Made by a program: the position numbers and the translations under genes
Origin: VXNE01 sp965200505
GTDB taxonomy: Bacteria; Pseudomonadota; Gammaproteobacteria; Pseudomonadales; Azotimanducaceae
Assembly (NCBI GenBank): GCA_965200505.1
Contig: OZ241343.1
Location: 3,348,001-3,412,000 of the forward strand
DNA: 64,000 bases
Direction of reading: 5' to 3'
Notes under the pieces: generated by a model
Database searches by the model: none
What the model saw: the letters and a program-made list of their open reading frames with translations, nothing else
What the model was told of the DNA's origin: nothing
Shown here: one piece after another, positions 8,951 to 17,549 of the stretch
Position numbering within the stretch: position 1 is the first letter of the stretch
How the letters are laid out: each line of letters starts with the position of its first letter

Positions 8951-8986
8951 GGCCTGTGCGCTTGGGGGCTTGGCTTCAGGGAGGGG

Positions 8987-9015
8987 AGTGTAGTTTGAAC
9001 GGTGCCCATTGGCAA
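8987..9015 (-). promoter_or_regulatory. Sigma70-like promoter of rpmE
   Basis: On the minus strand TTGCCA (9015-9010), a 17-base spacer and TACACT (8992-8987) form a near-consensus promoter. It reads toward rpmE, with a predicted start near 8980 and about 30 bases of leader. Confidence 0.6.
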
Positions 9016-9056
9016 CGGGTGGGGTGGCCGGCCGGGCCGGTGCGCGGAGCGCTCGG

Positions 9057-11306
9057 ATGACCGCCGCCATCGTGCGCGTCGCCGTGCCTCGGCCGTTGCG
9101 GCGCGAGTTCGACTACGCCGTGCCGCCCGGCATGGCGACGCCCGTGGTGGGGGCGCGGGTGTTGGCGCCGTTCGCGCGCGGCCAAGTGGTGGGCTTGGTG
9201 ACGGCTCATCCCAGCCAATCGCCACACCCCTTGAAGCCCCTCGCCGCCGTGTTGGACGACACGGCGTTGCTGCCGCCGGACCTCCTGCAGCTCGCCCGCT
9301 GGCTGACGGATTACTACCACCATCCACTCGGCGAGGTGTATGCGACCCTGATGCCCAACGCGGCGCGGCGGGGCGCCCCCGCCGAGCCCCGCCAGCCACG
9401 CGCATGGCGCTTGGTCGAGGGTGCTGAGCCGTCGCAGTTGACGCGGGCGCCGCGGCAGCGCGACGCCTTGGATGCGTTGCGGGAACTGGGCGCCGCGGCG
9501 CCGGAGAGCGAGTTGCGCGCCCTCGGGGTTGACCGTCGCACCTTGGAGGCCCTCGAGCGCAAGGCGCTGGTGCGCCGCGTGGACGCGAATCCCGCCTATC
9601 GCGTCAGCGCGTCCCCCCACACGCTGAGCGAGGAGCAACGCGAGGCCAGCGAGGCGGTGGTCGCCGCACTCGGCAAGCACGCGGCCATCGCGTTGGAAGG
9701 CGTCACCGGCAGCGGCAAGACCGAGGTTTACATGCGCGCCATCGCCGCGGTGCTGGAACGTGGCGGCCAGGTGCTGGCGCTGGTGCCGGAGATCGCCCTC
9801 ACGCCGCAGACCTTGGCTCGGTTCCGCGCCCGCTTCGGCGCCGCCGCGGCGCTGCACTCGCAAACGTCGGACCGCGAGCGCTTCGACACATGGCTGAACT
9901 GCCGTCGCGGTGTTCACAAGGTGTTGGTGGGCACCCGCTCGGCGGTGTTCGCGCCGTTTGCGAACTTGGGTCTCATCGTGGTGGATGAGGAACACGACGA
10001 TTCCTTCAAGCAGCGCGATGGGCTCCGTTACGCGGCGCGGGATGTCGCCGTGAAGCGGGCGCAGTTGCTTGGCGTGCCGGTGGTGTTGGGCAGCGCCACG
10101 CCGTCGCTTGCGACGCTCGCCAACGTGGCGCGGCGGCGCTATCGCCACCTCCGCTTGGCAAGGCGCACCGGCGGCGCCACGCTGCCGGCGCTCAAGGTGC
10201 ATGACGTGCGTGGCCAGCGGCTCACCGATGGCTTGAGCGACCGCTTGGCACTGGCGCTGCGCCGCCAATTGGATGCCGGCAACCAAGCGCTCGTCTTCAT
10301 CAATCGGCGCGGCTTCGCCCCGGTGTGCCTCTGCGGAGACTGTGGCTGGCAAGCCCGCTGTGCGGATTGCGACGCGAGGCTCACCCTGCATGGCCCCGGC
10401 CGGGTGGGCGGCGCCATCGCGCCCGATGCTGGGGTGAAGGGGCCGCGTGGTGGGTCCGAGCCGCCTGATCCATTGCGTCATCCGGCGCCCCGTCTGCGCT
10501 GTCACCACTGTGGCCGAAGCTATGCGCGCCCGGTCGCTTGCCCGGACTGCGGCGGCACGGCGTTGCTGGCCGTCGGCGTCGGCACGCAGCGCGTCGAGAG
10601 CGGCTTGAAGGAGCGCTTCGCCGATGTGCCGCTGTACCGCATCGACCGCGACACCACGCGCAACCCGGCCGAAATCGAACGGCGGCTCAAGCGCCTGCGC
10701 GACGGCCATCCGGCCATCCTCGTGGGCACCCAGATGCTTGCCAAGGGGCACCACCTCCCAGGCGTCACCTTGGTGGCCGTGCTCAATGCCGATGGCGGCT
10801 TCCTGTCACCGGACTTTCGCGGCGCCGAACGCACCGCGCAGACCATCGTGCAAGTGGCCGGCCGCGCCGGCCGCGGCCTTCGCGCCGGCGAAGTGTGGAT
10901 TCAGACCCACAACCCGGACAATCCGAACCTAGTGGCCCTCGTCGAAACGGGCTATGCCGGCTTCGCGGCGGCCGAACTTGCCGGACGTTCGAGCGCCCGT
11001 TTGCCTCCCTTCGGCGCCATGGCCATCATGCGGGCGGAAAGCGCGGACAGCGCCGCCGCCGATGCCTTGCTGCGCCGGGTGGTGGCGACGCTGCGCGCCG
11101 CGCCGGCGCCCGCCGCCGCCGTTGAGGTGGCAGGCCCGGTGCCCTCGCCGCTGGCCCGCCGCGGCGGCCGCCACCGCCACCAATGCCTCGCCATCGCCCC
11201 ACGCCGCGCTCCCTTGCATCGGGCGCTGGCGGCCTTGGAAGCCGCGGACATCCGCGCGGCGAACGTGCGTTGGTCCATCGATGTGGATCCCTACGACGCC
11301 TTCTAG
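9057..11306 (+). CDS. priA: PriA, primosomal replication restart helicase
   Basis: PriA is a superfamily 2 3'-5' helicase that reloads the replisome at stalled forks. The start at 9057 ('MTAAIVRVAVPRPLRREFDY') matches the family and has GGAG 7 bases upstream. Visible motifs are Walker A 'GVTGSGKTE', DEEH in 'LIVVDEEHDDSF', motif III 'GSATPS', and the late 'GRAGRG' motif. The two zinc ribbons (C-x2-C pairs in 'CLCGDCGWQARCADC' and 'CHHCGRSYARPVACPDCG') are present. However, they are separated by about 43 residues instead of the roughly 14 seen in E. coli PriA, because of a Gly/Pro-rich insertion near residues 465-492. The protein has 749 residues. Confidence 0.95.
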   Translation: MTAAIVRVAVPRPLRREFDYAVPPGMATPVVGARVLAPFARGQVVGLVTAHPSQSPHPLKPLAAVLDDTALLPPDLLQLARWLTDYYHHPLGEVYATLMPNAARRGAPAEPRQPRAWRLVEGAEPSQLTRAPRQRDALDALRELGAAAPESELRALGVDRRTLEALERKALVRRVDANPAYRVSASPHTLSEEQREASEAVVAALGKHAAIALEGVTGSGKTEVYMRAIAAVLERGGQVLALVPEIALTPQTLARFRARFGAAAALHSQTSDRERFDTWLNCRRGVHKVLVGTRSAVFAPFANLGLIVVDEEHDDSFKQRDGLRYAARDVAVKRAQLLGVPVVLGSATPSLATLANVARRRYRHLRLARRTGGATLPALKVHDVRGQRLTDGLSDRLALALRRQLDAGNQALVFINRRGFAPVCLCGDCGWQARCADCDARLTLHGPGRVGGAIAPDAGVKGPRGGSEPPDPLRHPAPRLRCHHCGRSYARPVACPDCGGTALLAVGVGTQRVESGLKERFADVPLYRIDRDTTRNPAEIERRLKRLRDGHPAILVGTQMLAKGHHLPGVTLVAVLNADGGFLSPDFRGAERTAQTIVQVAGRAGRGLRAGEVWIQTHNPDNPNLVALVETGYAGFAAAELAGRSSARLPPFGAMAIMRAESADSAAADALLRRVVATLRAAPAPAAAVEVAGPVPSPLARRGGRHRHQCLAIAPRRAPLHRALAALEAADIRAANVRWSIDVDPYDAF

Positions 11307-11346
11307 GCGGGGTCGCATGGGGCGCGGCGTTGGCATCGGTTGCGTG

Positions 11347-11352
11347 TAAAAT
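11347..11352 (+). promoter_or_regulatory. Possible -10 box upstream of the SPOR-domain gene
   Basis: TAAAAT ends 9 bases before the ATG at 11362, in the short gap after priA. No convincing -35 is seen. If used, the leader would be only a few bases long. The AT-rich hexamer stands out in very GC-rich sequence. Confidence 0.3.
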
Positions 11353-11361
11353 CCTTAGCTG

Positions 11362-12051
11362 ATGGCTACGTCTCGAAATCGCCGCGGCAAAGGTGGTGGA
11401 GCGCGTTCCCCAAGCGGGGCGGCGGGCTTGGGCACCGGCTTCAGCTTGGCATCGTTCGTCGCCGGCATTGGGGTGGGCGCCATCGCCGCGGTGACGGCGC
11501 TCTACGCGCTTGAAGGGGAAGAGGGCGCCACGCCGGCGGCCGGCCCGCCGGTGGCGAGCGTGAACACCACGCCGGTGAGTTACGAGTTTTGGGAGCGCTT
11601 GCCCAGCGAGCGGCTCGGCCAAGTGCCGCCGCGCCCCGCGGCCCCGGCTGCCGCCGAGCCGCCGCCGGACAATGCGCCCGCCGAGCCGGCCAAGGTGGCG
11701 GCCCAGCCGGTTGGGAGTGATGCTGCCGCCACCAAACGGGCCGAGGGGTCCGCTCAGGATGTGCCTGAGCAGGCTTCGCAGCCGGTCGTGGCCGCCGCGC
11801 CGGCGCGCACGGAGTACTTGCTGCAGGTGGGCGCCTTCCGCGAAGCCGGGGCGGCGGACAAGCGCCGCGCGGAGCTCATCCTCGCCGGGATGGAGGCGCA
11901 GACGACGTCGATCGGCGTGGAAGACGGCGTGTTGTACCGGGTGATCGTCGGGCCGTTTGCGAGCATGAGGGAGACGCGCCGCGCCATGGGGGAACTGCAG
12001 GAGCGACGCATCGCGCCCATCCTGCTCGAACGCGCCGCCCGCCCCGGTTGA
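11362..12051 (+). CDS. SPOR-domain membrane protein (FtsN-like)
   Basis: A bitopic inner-membrane protein with a periplasmic SPOR domain that binds denuded septal peptidoglycan. The basic cytoplasmic N-terminus ('SRNRRGKGGGARS') precedes a membrane helix at about residues 30-52. A long Pro/Ala-rich linker follows, then a SPOR domain from about residue 150 starting 'EYLLQVGAFREAGAADKRRA' and containing 'YRVIVGPFASMRE'. Its place directly upstream of hslVU is the position of ftsN-like genes in gammaproteobacteria. No argS, often found between priA and this gene, is present. Confidence 0.88.
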   Translation: MATSRNRRGKGGGARSPSGAAGLGTGFSLASFVAGIGVGAIAAVTALYALEGEEGATPAAGPPVASVNTTPVSYEFWERLPSERLGQVPPRPAAPAAAEPPPDNAPAEPAKVAAQPVGSDAAATKRAEGSAQDVPEQASQPVVAAAPARTEYLLQVGAFREAGAADKRRAELILAGMEAQTTSIGVEDGVLYRVIVGPFASMRETRRAMGELQERRIAPILLERAARPG

Positions 12052-12147
12052 ACCCCGGCGTCGCCCGCGCGCGGGTGGGTGCCGGCGCGAGATGGCGCCA
12101 AGCGGGCCGCCGGGAGCGGTTCCGGCGCGGCGGTGCGCACAGCGAAT

Positions 12148-12162
12148 GGGAGGTTCGCATTG
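12148..12162 (+). promoter_or_regulatory. Shine-Dalgarno and TTG start codon of hslV
   Basis: GGGAGG (12148-12153) followed by 6 bases and TTG (12160-12162) sets the hslV start. The next in-frame ATG upstream (12079) would add a low-complexity extension without family support. Confidence 0.75.
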
Positions 12163-12702
12163 CGTCAATTCAGTGGTACGACCATCCTCTGTGTGCGCCG
12201 CGGCGACACGGTGGCGATGGGCGGCGACGGCCAAGTGTCCGTGGGTGCCACGGTCATCAAGGGCAATGCCACCAAGGTGCGGCGTCTGCAGAACGCGGCG
12301 GTGCTTGCCGGCTTTGCCGGCGGCACGGCGGACGCCTTCACCCTGTTCGAGCGTTTCGAGGGCATGCTGGACAAGACGCAGGGCAACCTCACCCGCGCCG
12401 CGGTCGATCTCGCCAAGGAGTGGCGTTCGGATCGGGTGTTGCGCCGCTTGGAGGCCATGCTGGTGGTGGCGGACGCCGAGGCGTCGCTGCTCGTCAGCGG
12501 CAATGGTGATGTGATCTCGCCTGAAGGCGGCCTGATCGCCATCGGCTCTGGCGGCGGCTACGCCCAGGCCGCGGGGCGGGCCCTGCTGGCGGATTCCGAG
12601 CTGGACGCCGAGGCCATCGTGCGCAAGAGCCTCGCCATCGCCGCAGACATCTGCATCTACACCAACCACCACATCACGGTGGAGGCGCTGACCGCCGCAT
12701 GA
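12160..12702 (+). CDS. hslV: HslV, peptidase subunit of the HslUV (ClpYQ) protease
   Basis: A proteasome-like threonine peptidase that forms dodecamers capped by HslU. The TTG start gives a six-residue propeptide (MRQFSG) ahead of the catalytic Thr in 'TTILCVRRGDTVAMGGDGQ', exactly as in the 'M-EQ-x-GTTIL' HslV group. 'GFAGGTADAFTLFERFE' and 'GNLTRAAVDLAKEW' are diagnostic. The length is 180 residues. The stop overlaps the hslU ATG (ATGA). Confidence 0.95.
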   Translation: MRQFSGTTILCVRRGDTVAMGGDGQVSVGATVIKGNATKVRRLQNAAVLAGFAGGTADAFTLFERFEGMLDKTQGNLTRAAVDLAKEWRSDRVLRRLEAMLVVADAEASLLVSGNGDVISPEGGLIAIGSGGGYAQAAGRALLADSELDAEAIVRKSLAIAADICIYTNHHITVEALTAA

Positions 12703-14018
12703 GCATCATGACCCCCAAGGAAATTGTCCGCGAGCTGGACAAGCACATCGTTGGGCAGGACGCGGCGAAACGCGCCGTGGCCATTGCGCTGCGCAACCGT
12801 TGGCGGCGCATGCAGCTGCCCGAGGCGCTGCGCGACGAGGTGACGCCAAAGAACATCCTGATGATCGGCCCCACCGGCGTCGGCAAGACGGAAATCGCCC
12901 GTCGCCTCGCGCGCCTCGCCGGGGCGCCCTTCATCAAGGTGGAGGCCACCAAGTTCACCGAGGTGGGCTATGTGGGGCGCGACGTGGAATCCATCGTCCG
13001 CGACCTCACCGACGTCGCCGTGAAGATGTTGCGCGACCAGCAGTTGGAGCAAGTGGAGGCGCGGGCGGACGAAGCGGCGGAAGCCCGCCTGCTGGACGCC
13101 ATGCTGCCGACCTCCGAAGGCGCCGCCGAGGGCGATGGCGCCGAGGCGCGGCAGTTCCTCCGCGACCGGCTCGCCGCCGGCGACATGGATGACCGCGAGG
13201 TTGAGTTGGAGGTGGAAGCGACGCCCATCGGCGTCGAGATCATGACGCCGCCCGGCATGGAGGAGATGACGAGCCAGTTGCAGGACATGTTCTCCAACAT
13301 GGCCGGCAGCCGCAAGAAGTCCATGCGGCTCAAGGTGAAGGACGCGCGCCGCCGCCTGCGGGAGGAGGAAGCCATGCGGCTGGTGAACGAAGACGAGATC
13401 AAGGCGCACGCCATCGACTCCGTGGAGCAGACCGGGATCGTCTTCCTGGATGAGTTGGACAAGGTCGCCCGCCGCGCCGAGGCGCACGGCGTTGATGTGT
13501 CCCGGGAAGGCGTGCAGCGCGATCTGCTGCCGCTCATCGAGGGCTGCACCGTCTCCACCCGCTATGGCATGGTGCGCACGGACCACATCCTGTTCATCGC
13601 CTCGGGCGCGTTCCATCTGGCGAAGCCCTCGGACCTGATTCCCGAGCTGCAGGGGCGGCTGCCCATCCGCGTGGAGCTGGCGGCGCTCGGCCCGGCGGAT
13701 TTCGAGCGCATCTTGGAAGAGCCGGATGCCTCGTTGACCGAGCAGTACCGCGCCCTCTTGGCCACCGAAGGCGTGGTCCTCGACTTCACCCCGGAGGCCG
13801 TGAAGCGCATCGCGGAAATCTCATGGCAGGTGAATGAGCACACCGAGAACATCGGCGCCCGCCGCCTGCACACCGTGCTGGAGCGCCTGCTCGACGAAGT
13901 GTCCTTCGAGGCCGCGGACTGCGGCGCGGAACGTCAATGCACCGTGGATGCGGACTATGTGAACGCCCGGCTCGCGGACATCGCCCGCAATCAAGACCTG
14001 TCGCGCTACATCCTGTGA
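12699..14018 (+). CDS. hslU: HslU, ATPase/unfoldase subunit of the HslUV protease
   Basis: An AAA+ unfoldase that feeds substrates to HslV. The 439-residue protein has the N-terminal 'TPKEIVRELDKHIVGQDAAK', Walker A 'GPTGVGKTEIARRLA', the GYVG pore loop in 'EVGYVGRDVESIVRDL', Walker B 'IVFLDELDKVA' and sensor/C-domain motifs 'ENIGARRLHTVLERLL'. The C-terminus 'DLSRYIL' is the conserved tail that inserts into HslV. The intermediate (I) domain at about residues 115-235 is acidic and of ordinary length. Confidence 0.97.
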   Translation: MSIMTPKEIVRELDKHIVGQDAAKRAVAIALRNRWRRMQLPEALRDEVTPKNILMIGPTGVGKTEIARRLARLAGAPFIKVEATKFTEVGYVGRDVESIVRDLTDVAVKMLRDQQLEQVEARADEAAEARLLDAMLPTSEGAAEGDGAEARQFLRDRLAAGDMDDREVELEVEATPIGVEIMTPPGMEEMTSQLQDMFSNMAGSRKKSMRLKVKDARRRLREEEAMRLVNEDEIKAHAIDSVEQTGIVFLDELDKVARRAEAHGVDVSREGVQRDLLPLIEGCTVSTRYGMVRTDHILFIASGAFHLAKPSDLIPELQGRLPIRVELAALGPADFERILEEPDASLTEQYRALLATEGVVLDFTPEAVKRIAEISWQVNEHTENIGARRLHTVLERLLDEVSFEAADCGAERQCTVDADYVNARLADIARNQDLSRYIL

Positions 14019-14419
14019 ACGCCGCCACCGCCACGCCCGTGGACGTCGTCTATCGTCGCGCGCACCGCGCCTTGGAGATCGAATACGGGGATGGCGAGAA
14101 GGCGGTGCTGAGCGCGGAGTTGTTGCGCGTCTTTTCGCCCTCGGCGGAGGTGCGCGGCCACTCCGACGCCGAGCGTGTGCTGCAGACCGGCAAGAAGCAC
14201 GTCGGCATCGACCGGCTGGAGCCGGTGGGCAACTACGCCATCCGCATCGCCTTCGACGACGGCCACGACACCGGCATCTACTCTTGGAAGTTCCTGCGCG
14301 AATTGCATGACCGGCGCGAGGAACGCTGGCAGGCGTATTTGGCCGAGTTGAAGGCCGCCAACGGTTCGCGCTTGCCGACCATTCCGGTGGGCCAATGGCG
14401 GCCGCCCCCCAAGCCATGA
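14015..14419 (+). CDS. DUF971 (GBBH-like N-terminal domain) protein
   Basis: A 134-residue single-domain protein of unknown role, commonly encoded between hslU and ubiE in gammaproteobacteria. The GTG start (14015) overlaps the hslU stop. Diagnostic segments are 'LEIEYGDGEKAVLSAELLRVFSPSAEVRGH', the central 'VGIDRLEPVGNYAIRIAFDD' and 'HDTGIYSWKFLREL'. The domain is related to the N-terminal domain of gamma-butyrobetaine hydroxylases, another copy of which occurs fused to a dioxygenase at 54754-55869. Confidence 0.9.
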   Translation: MNAATATPVDVVYRRAHRALEIEYGDGEKAVLSAELLRVFSPSAEVRGHSDAERVLQTGKKHVGIDRLEPVGNYAIRIAFDDGHDTGIYSWKFLRELHDRREERWQAYLAELKAANGSRLPTIPVGQWRPPPKP

Positions 14420-15177
14420 GCGCCCAGGGCGCAGGTGGCGCGGCCGCCGAAACCGTGCATTTTGGCAACGAGGCGGTGAGCCCGGCCGAGAAGACGGCAC
14501 GGGTGGCGGGGGTGTTCGACGCCGTGGCGTCCCGCTATGACGTGATGAACGACCTCATGTCCCTCGGCGCCCACCGCATCTTGAAGCGCATCAGCGTGGA
14601 ATCCACCGGCTTGCGCCCGGGCGGCTGCGTTTTGGATCTGGCCGGCGGCACCGGCGACATGGCGCGGCTGTTGGCGCCGGTGGTGGGGGCGTCTGGCCGC
14701 GTGGTGCTGTGCGACATCAACGCGGCCATGCTCGGCATCGGGCGCGACCGGTTGCTCAATGCCGGCCTCGTCAACGTGGCCACCGTGCGCGGCGATGCCG
14801 AGCGCTTGCCGTTCGCGGCCGATGCGTTCGACTGCGTGGTCATCGCCTTCGGCCTGCGCAACCTGACGGACAAGGCGCTTGGCTTGCGCGAGATGTGGCG
14901 CGTCCTGCGGCCGCATGGCGTCTTGGTGGTGCTCGAGTTCTCCGCGCCGGCGCAGCCGCCGTTGCGCGCCGCCTATGGGTTGTTCCAGAGCCTTTGGCCC
15001 CTCGCCGGGCGCGTCGTGGCGGGTGATGCGGCGCCATACCGTTACTTGGTGGAGTCCATCGCCCGCCATCCCGGGGCCGCGGCGCTCACGCAAATGATCG
15101 AGGACGCCGGCTTCACCGCGGTGCGGGGAGACCGGCTGCTCGGCGGCGTGGTGGCCCTGCACCGGGGCGTGAAGTGA
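14416..15177 (+). CDS. ubiE: UbiE, demethylmenaquinone/ubiquinone C-methyltransferase
   Basis: An S-adenosylmethionine-dependent methyltransferase of quinone biosynthesis. The ATG at 14416 overlaps the upstream stop (ATGA) and gives 253 residues. 'VFDAVASRYDVMNDLMSLGAHR' is the UbiE signature. SAM motif I appears as 'VLDLAGGTGDMARLLA', with 'DINAAMLGIGRDRL' and 'VIAFGLRNLTDKALGLREMWRVLRP' further on. It is immediately followed by ubiB; the ubiJ gene that often separates them is absent. Confidence 0.96.
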   Translation: MSAQGAGGAAAETVHFGNEAVSPAEKTARVAGVFDAVASRYDVMNDLMSLGAHRILKRISVESTGLRPGGCVLDLAGGTGDMARLLAPVVGASGRVVLCDINAAMLGIGRDRLLNAGLVNVATVRGDAERLPFAADAFDCVVIAFGLRNLTDKALGLREMWRVLRPHGVLVVLEFSAPAQPPLRAAYGLFQSLWPLAGRVVAGDAAPYRYLVESIARHPGAAALTQMIEDAGFTAVRGDRLLGGVVALHRGVK

Positions 15178-16808
15178 CGCGCACCGCCCGCTTCGTCAAA
15201 ATCGGTTGGACCGTCGCCAAGTTCCGCTTGGACGACATCGCCGTGGCCTTGGCGCCGCGCAGCCGCTGGCTGCGGCTGCTGCCTTGGCGTGCGCTGCCGG
15301 CGCCGTCGCACCCGCCGGCGCGGCGCCTGCGCGAGGCACTGGAGGCGCTGGGCCCGGTGTTCATCAAGTTCGGCCAGTTGCTGTCCACCCGCCGCGACCT
15401 CCTGCCCATCGACTTTGCCGACGAGCTGGCGCTGCTGCAGGACCAAGTGCCGCCGTTCGAGGCCGCGGTGGCCGTCGAACGCATCGAACGGCGCACCGGG
15501 CGCCCCATCGGCGAAGTGTTCGCCGCCTTCGACGAGACGCCGCTCGCCTCGGCGTCCCTGGCGCAGGTGCATGCGGCGACCCTGCCGTCCGGGGAAGCCG
15601 TGGTGGTGAAGGTGATCCGGCCGGACGTGGAGCGGGTGATCGCGCAGGATTTGGCGCTGCTCTACGCCATCGCCCGGCTCTTGGAACGGGTGTCGCGGGA
15701 TGCCCGCCGGCTGCGCCTCGAAACGCTGGTGGGGGACTACGAGCGCACCATCTTCGATGAGCTGAACCTGCTGCTCGAAGCCGCCAACACCGCCACGTTG
15801 CGGCGCAACTTCGCGGCATCGCCACTGCTCCACGCGCCGCGTGTGTTCTGGGATTACTGCTTCGACGACGTGTTGGTGATGGAGCGGGTGCATGGCGTGC
15901 CCATCGCGGACATCGAGGCGTTGCGGGCCAAGGGCACCGACATGAGGAAACTCGCCGAACGAGGCGTCGAGACGTTCTTCACGCAGGTGTTCAAGGACAA
16001 CTTCTTCCATGCCGACATGCATCCGGGCAACATCTTCGTGGATGTGACGGAACCGGCGAATCCAAGCTACATCGCGGTGGATTGCGCCATCATCGGGCGG
16101 CTCACCGAGGCGGACCAAGCCTATCTCGCGAAGAACATCGCCGCCTTCTTCAATCAAGACTATGCACGGGTGGCGCGCCTGCACGTCGAATCCGGCTGGA
16201 TTCCGCCGGGAACGGACGTCGCCGCCTTTGAGGCCGTCATCCGCCAGCTCTGCGAGCCGATCTTCGAGCGCCCGTTGAAGGACATCTCGTTCGGGCACTT
16301 CCTGGTGGCCCTCTTCCGCACCGCGCGGCGCTTCGAGATGGAGGTGCAGCCGCAGCTCGTGTTGCTGCAGAAGACGCTGCTCAACGTGGAGGGCTTGGGG
16401 CGCCAGCTCTATCCGGAGTTGGATCTGTGGCACACGGCGAAGCCCTTCATGGAGCGCTGGATGGCGGAGCGCTACGGGCCGCTCGCCATCGCCCGCGGCC
16501 TCTTGGAGCAGGCGCCCGCGTTGCTGGATCAGTTGCCGCGGCTGCCGGCGTTGCTGGCGGCGGCGGGCACCCGGCTCGGTGACATGGATCGGTTGGCCGG
16601 CGAGCAACGCCAGGCCATGCAGGAGTTGACCCAGGCGCTCCATGGGCGGCGGCGCGGGGCGCGTTGGCGGCAGGCGGCCGGCGCCGGCTTGGCCCTCGCC
16701 GGCCTGGGCTTGCTGTGGCGCTCGGTGGAGGCGACCGCAATGGAGCCATCGCTCTTGGCTGGCGCTGGCGCCGTCGTCATCGGCTTGCTGCTGGCCGGAC
16801 GCGCCTGA
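15174..16808 (+). CDS. ubiB: UbiB, ubiquinone biosynthesis protein-kinase-like ATPase
   Basis: A member of the ABC1/ADCK atypical kinase family required for ubiquinone biosynthesis. The GTG start (15174) overlaps the ubiE stop. The 544-residue protein has the KxGQ motif in 'LGPVFIKFGQLLSTRRDLLP' and the Ala-rich loop in 'LASASLAQVHAA'. It also has the catalytic-loop-like 'FHADMHPGNIFVD' with the metal-binding segment 'YIAVDCAIIGRL'. Two C-terminal membrane helices (about residues 500-540) anchor it in the inner membrane. Confidence 0.95.
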   Translation: MTRTARFVKIGWTVAKFRLDDIAVALAPRSRWLRLLPWRALPAPSHPPARRLREALEALGPVFIKFGQLLSTRRDLLPIDFADELALLQDQVPPFEAAVAVERIERRTGRPIGEVFAAFDETPLASASLAQVHAATLPSGEAVVVKVIRPDVERVIAQDLALLYAIARLLERVSRDARRLRLETLVGDYERTIFDELNLLLEAANTATLRRNFAASPLLHAPRVFWDYCFDDVLVMERVHGVPIADIEALRAKGTDMRKLAERGVETFFTQVFKDNFFHADMHPGNIFVDVTEPANPSYIAVDCAIIGRLTEADQAYLAKNIAAFFNQDYARVARLHVESGWIPPGTDVAAFEAVIRQLCEPIFERPLKDISFGHFLVALFRTARRFEMEVQPQLVLLQKTLLNVEGLGRQLYPELDLWHTAKPFMERWMAERYGPLAIARGLLEQAPALLDQLPRLPALLAAAGTRLGDMDRLAGEQRQAMQELTQALHGRRRGARWRQAAGAGLALAGLGLLWRSVEATAMEPSLLAGAGAVVIGLLLAGRA

Positions 16809-16850
16809 GCGGTGCCTGTGGCGTGCGGGCCGCCGGCGCGAGGTGGCGCG

Positions 16851-16856
16851 TATAAT
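16851..16856 (+). promoter_or_regulatory. -10 box of a tatABC promoter
   Basis: A perfect TATAAT lies in the 77-base gap between ubiB and tatA, 29 bases before the tatA ATG. No good -35 is visible, so the promoter may be weak or depend on another factor. Confidence 0.5.
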
Positions 16857-16885
16857 GCGGACGACACGGCAACTTGGAGACGCCG

Positions 16886-17116
16886 ATGTTCGGGTTGAGC
16901 GTTTGGGAACTGCTGATCGTCCTGGCCATCGTGTTGCTGCTCTTCGGCCCGCGGCGGTTGAAGACCTTGGGTGGCGACTTGGGGTCTGCGATCAAGGGCT
17001 TCCGCTCGGCGGTGAAGGAAGAAGAGAAGGCGGGTGCCGATGCCCGCGCCATCGGCGACGATGGCGTCATTGACGGGCAGGCGAGCGTGAAGGAAAAACC
17101 CAGCGCGAATGTTTGA
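16886..17116 (+). CDS. tatA: TatA/E, twin-arginine translocase pore-forming subunit
   Basis: TatA forms the size-variable pore for export of folded proteins. The 76-residue protein starts 'MFGLSVWELLIVLAIVLLLF' (helix to about residue 20), with the 'FGPRRLKTLG' hinge and an amphipathic helix 'LGSAIKGFRSAVKEE'. The start at 16886 has GGAG upstream and matches the family; an in-frame ATG 12 bases earlier is less likely. It overlaps tatB by 8 bases. Confidence 0.93.
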   Translation: MFGLSVWELLIVLAIVLLLFGPRRLKTLGGDLGSAIKGFRSAVKEEEKAGADARAIGDDGVIDGQASVKEKPSANV

Positions 17117-17549
17117 CATCGGCTTCCCGGAGCTGGCCTTGGTCAGCGTGGTCGCGCTGTTGGTGCTCGGCCCGCAACGCCTGCCGGAAACGCTGCGCAC
17201 GCTTGGGCTTTGGCTCGGCCGCATGCGGCGCAGCTTTGCCCGGGTGAAGGTGGAGATCGAGCGCGAGATCGGCATGGACGAAGTGCGCCGCCAACTGCAC
17301 AACGAGGCGGTGATGGAGCAGATGAAGGAAATCGAGCGCGATGTGGAGGGCCTGCGCTCTGATCTTCGCGAGCCCCTTGCCGAGAGCGGGCCGGTGGGTG
17401 GGCAAGCGCTGGAGCCTGAGGCGCCACTGGAAGCGCCGGCGGCGAACCCGGCGGCCGCTGTCGAGGCGACGCCCACGCGCAGCGCTGGCGCCGTGCCGGC
17501 CGCCGGGGCGGAGCGCACCACGGAGCCTGCCGCCGCCGAACGGCCGTGA
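17109..17549 (+). CDS. tatB: TatB, twin-arginine translocase subunit
   Basis: TatB forms the substrate receptor with TatC. 'MFDIGFPELALVSVVALLVL' followed by 'GPQRLPETLRTLGLWLGRMR' is the canonical TatB start. It has a long amphipathic helix up to about residue 85 and an Ala/Pro-rich disordered tail to residue 146. Confidence 0.95.
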   Translation: MFDIGFPELALVSVVALLVLGPQRLPETLRTLGLWLGRMRRSFARVKVEIEREIGMDEVRRQLHNEAVMEQMKEIERDVEGLRSDLREPLAESGPVGGQALEPEAPLEAPAANPAAAVEATPTRSAGAVPAAGAERTTEPAAAERP

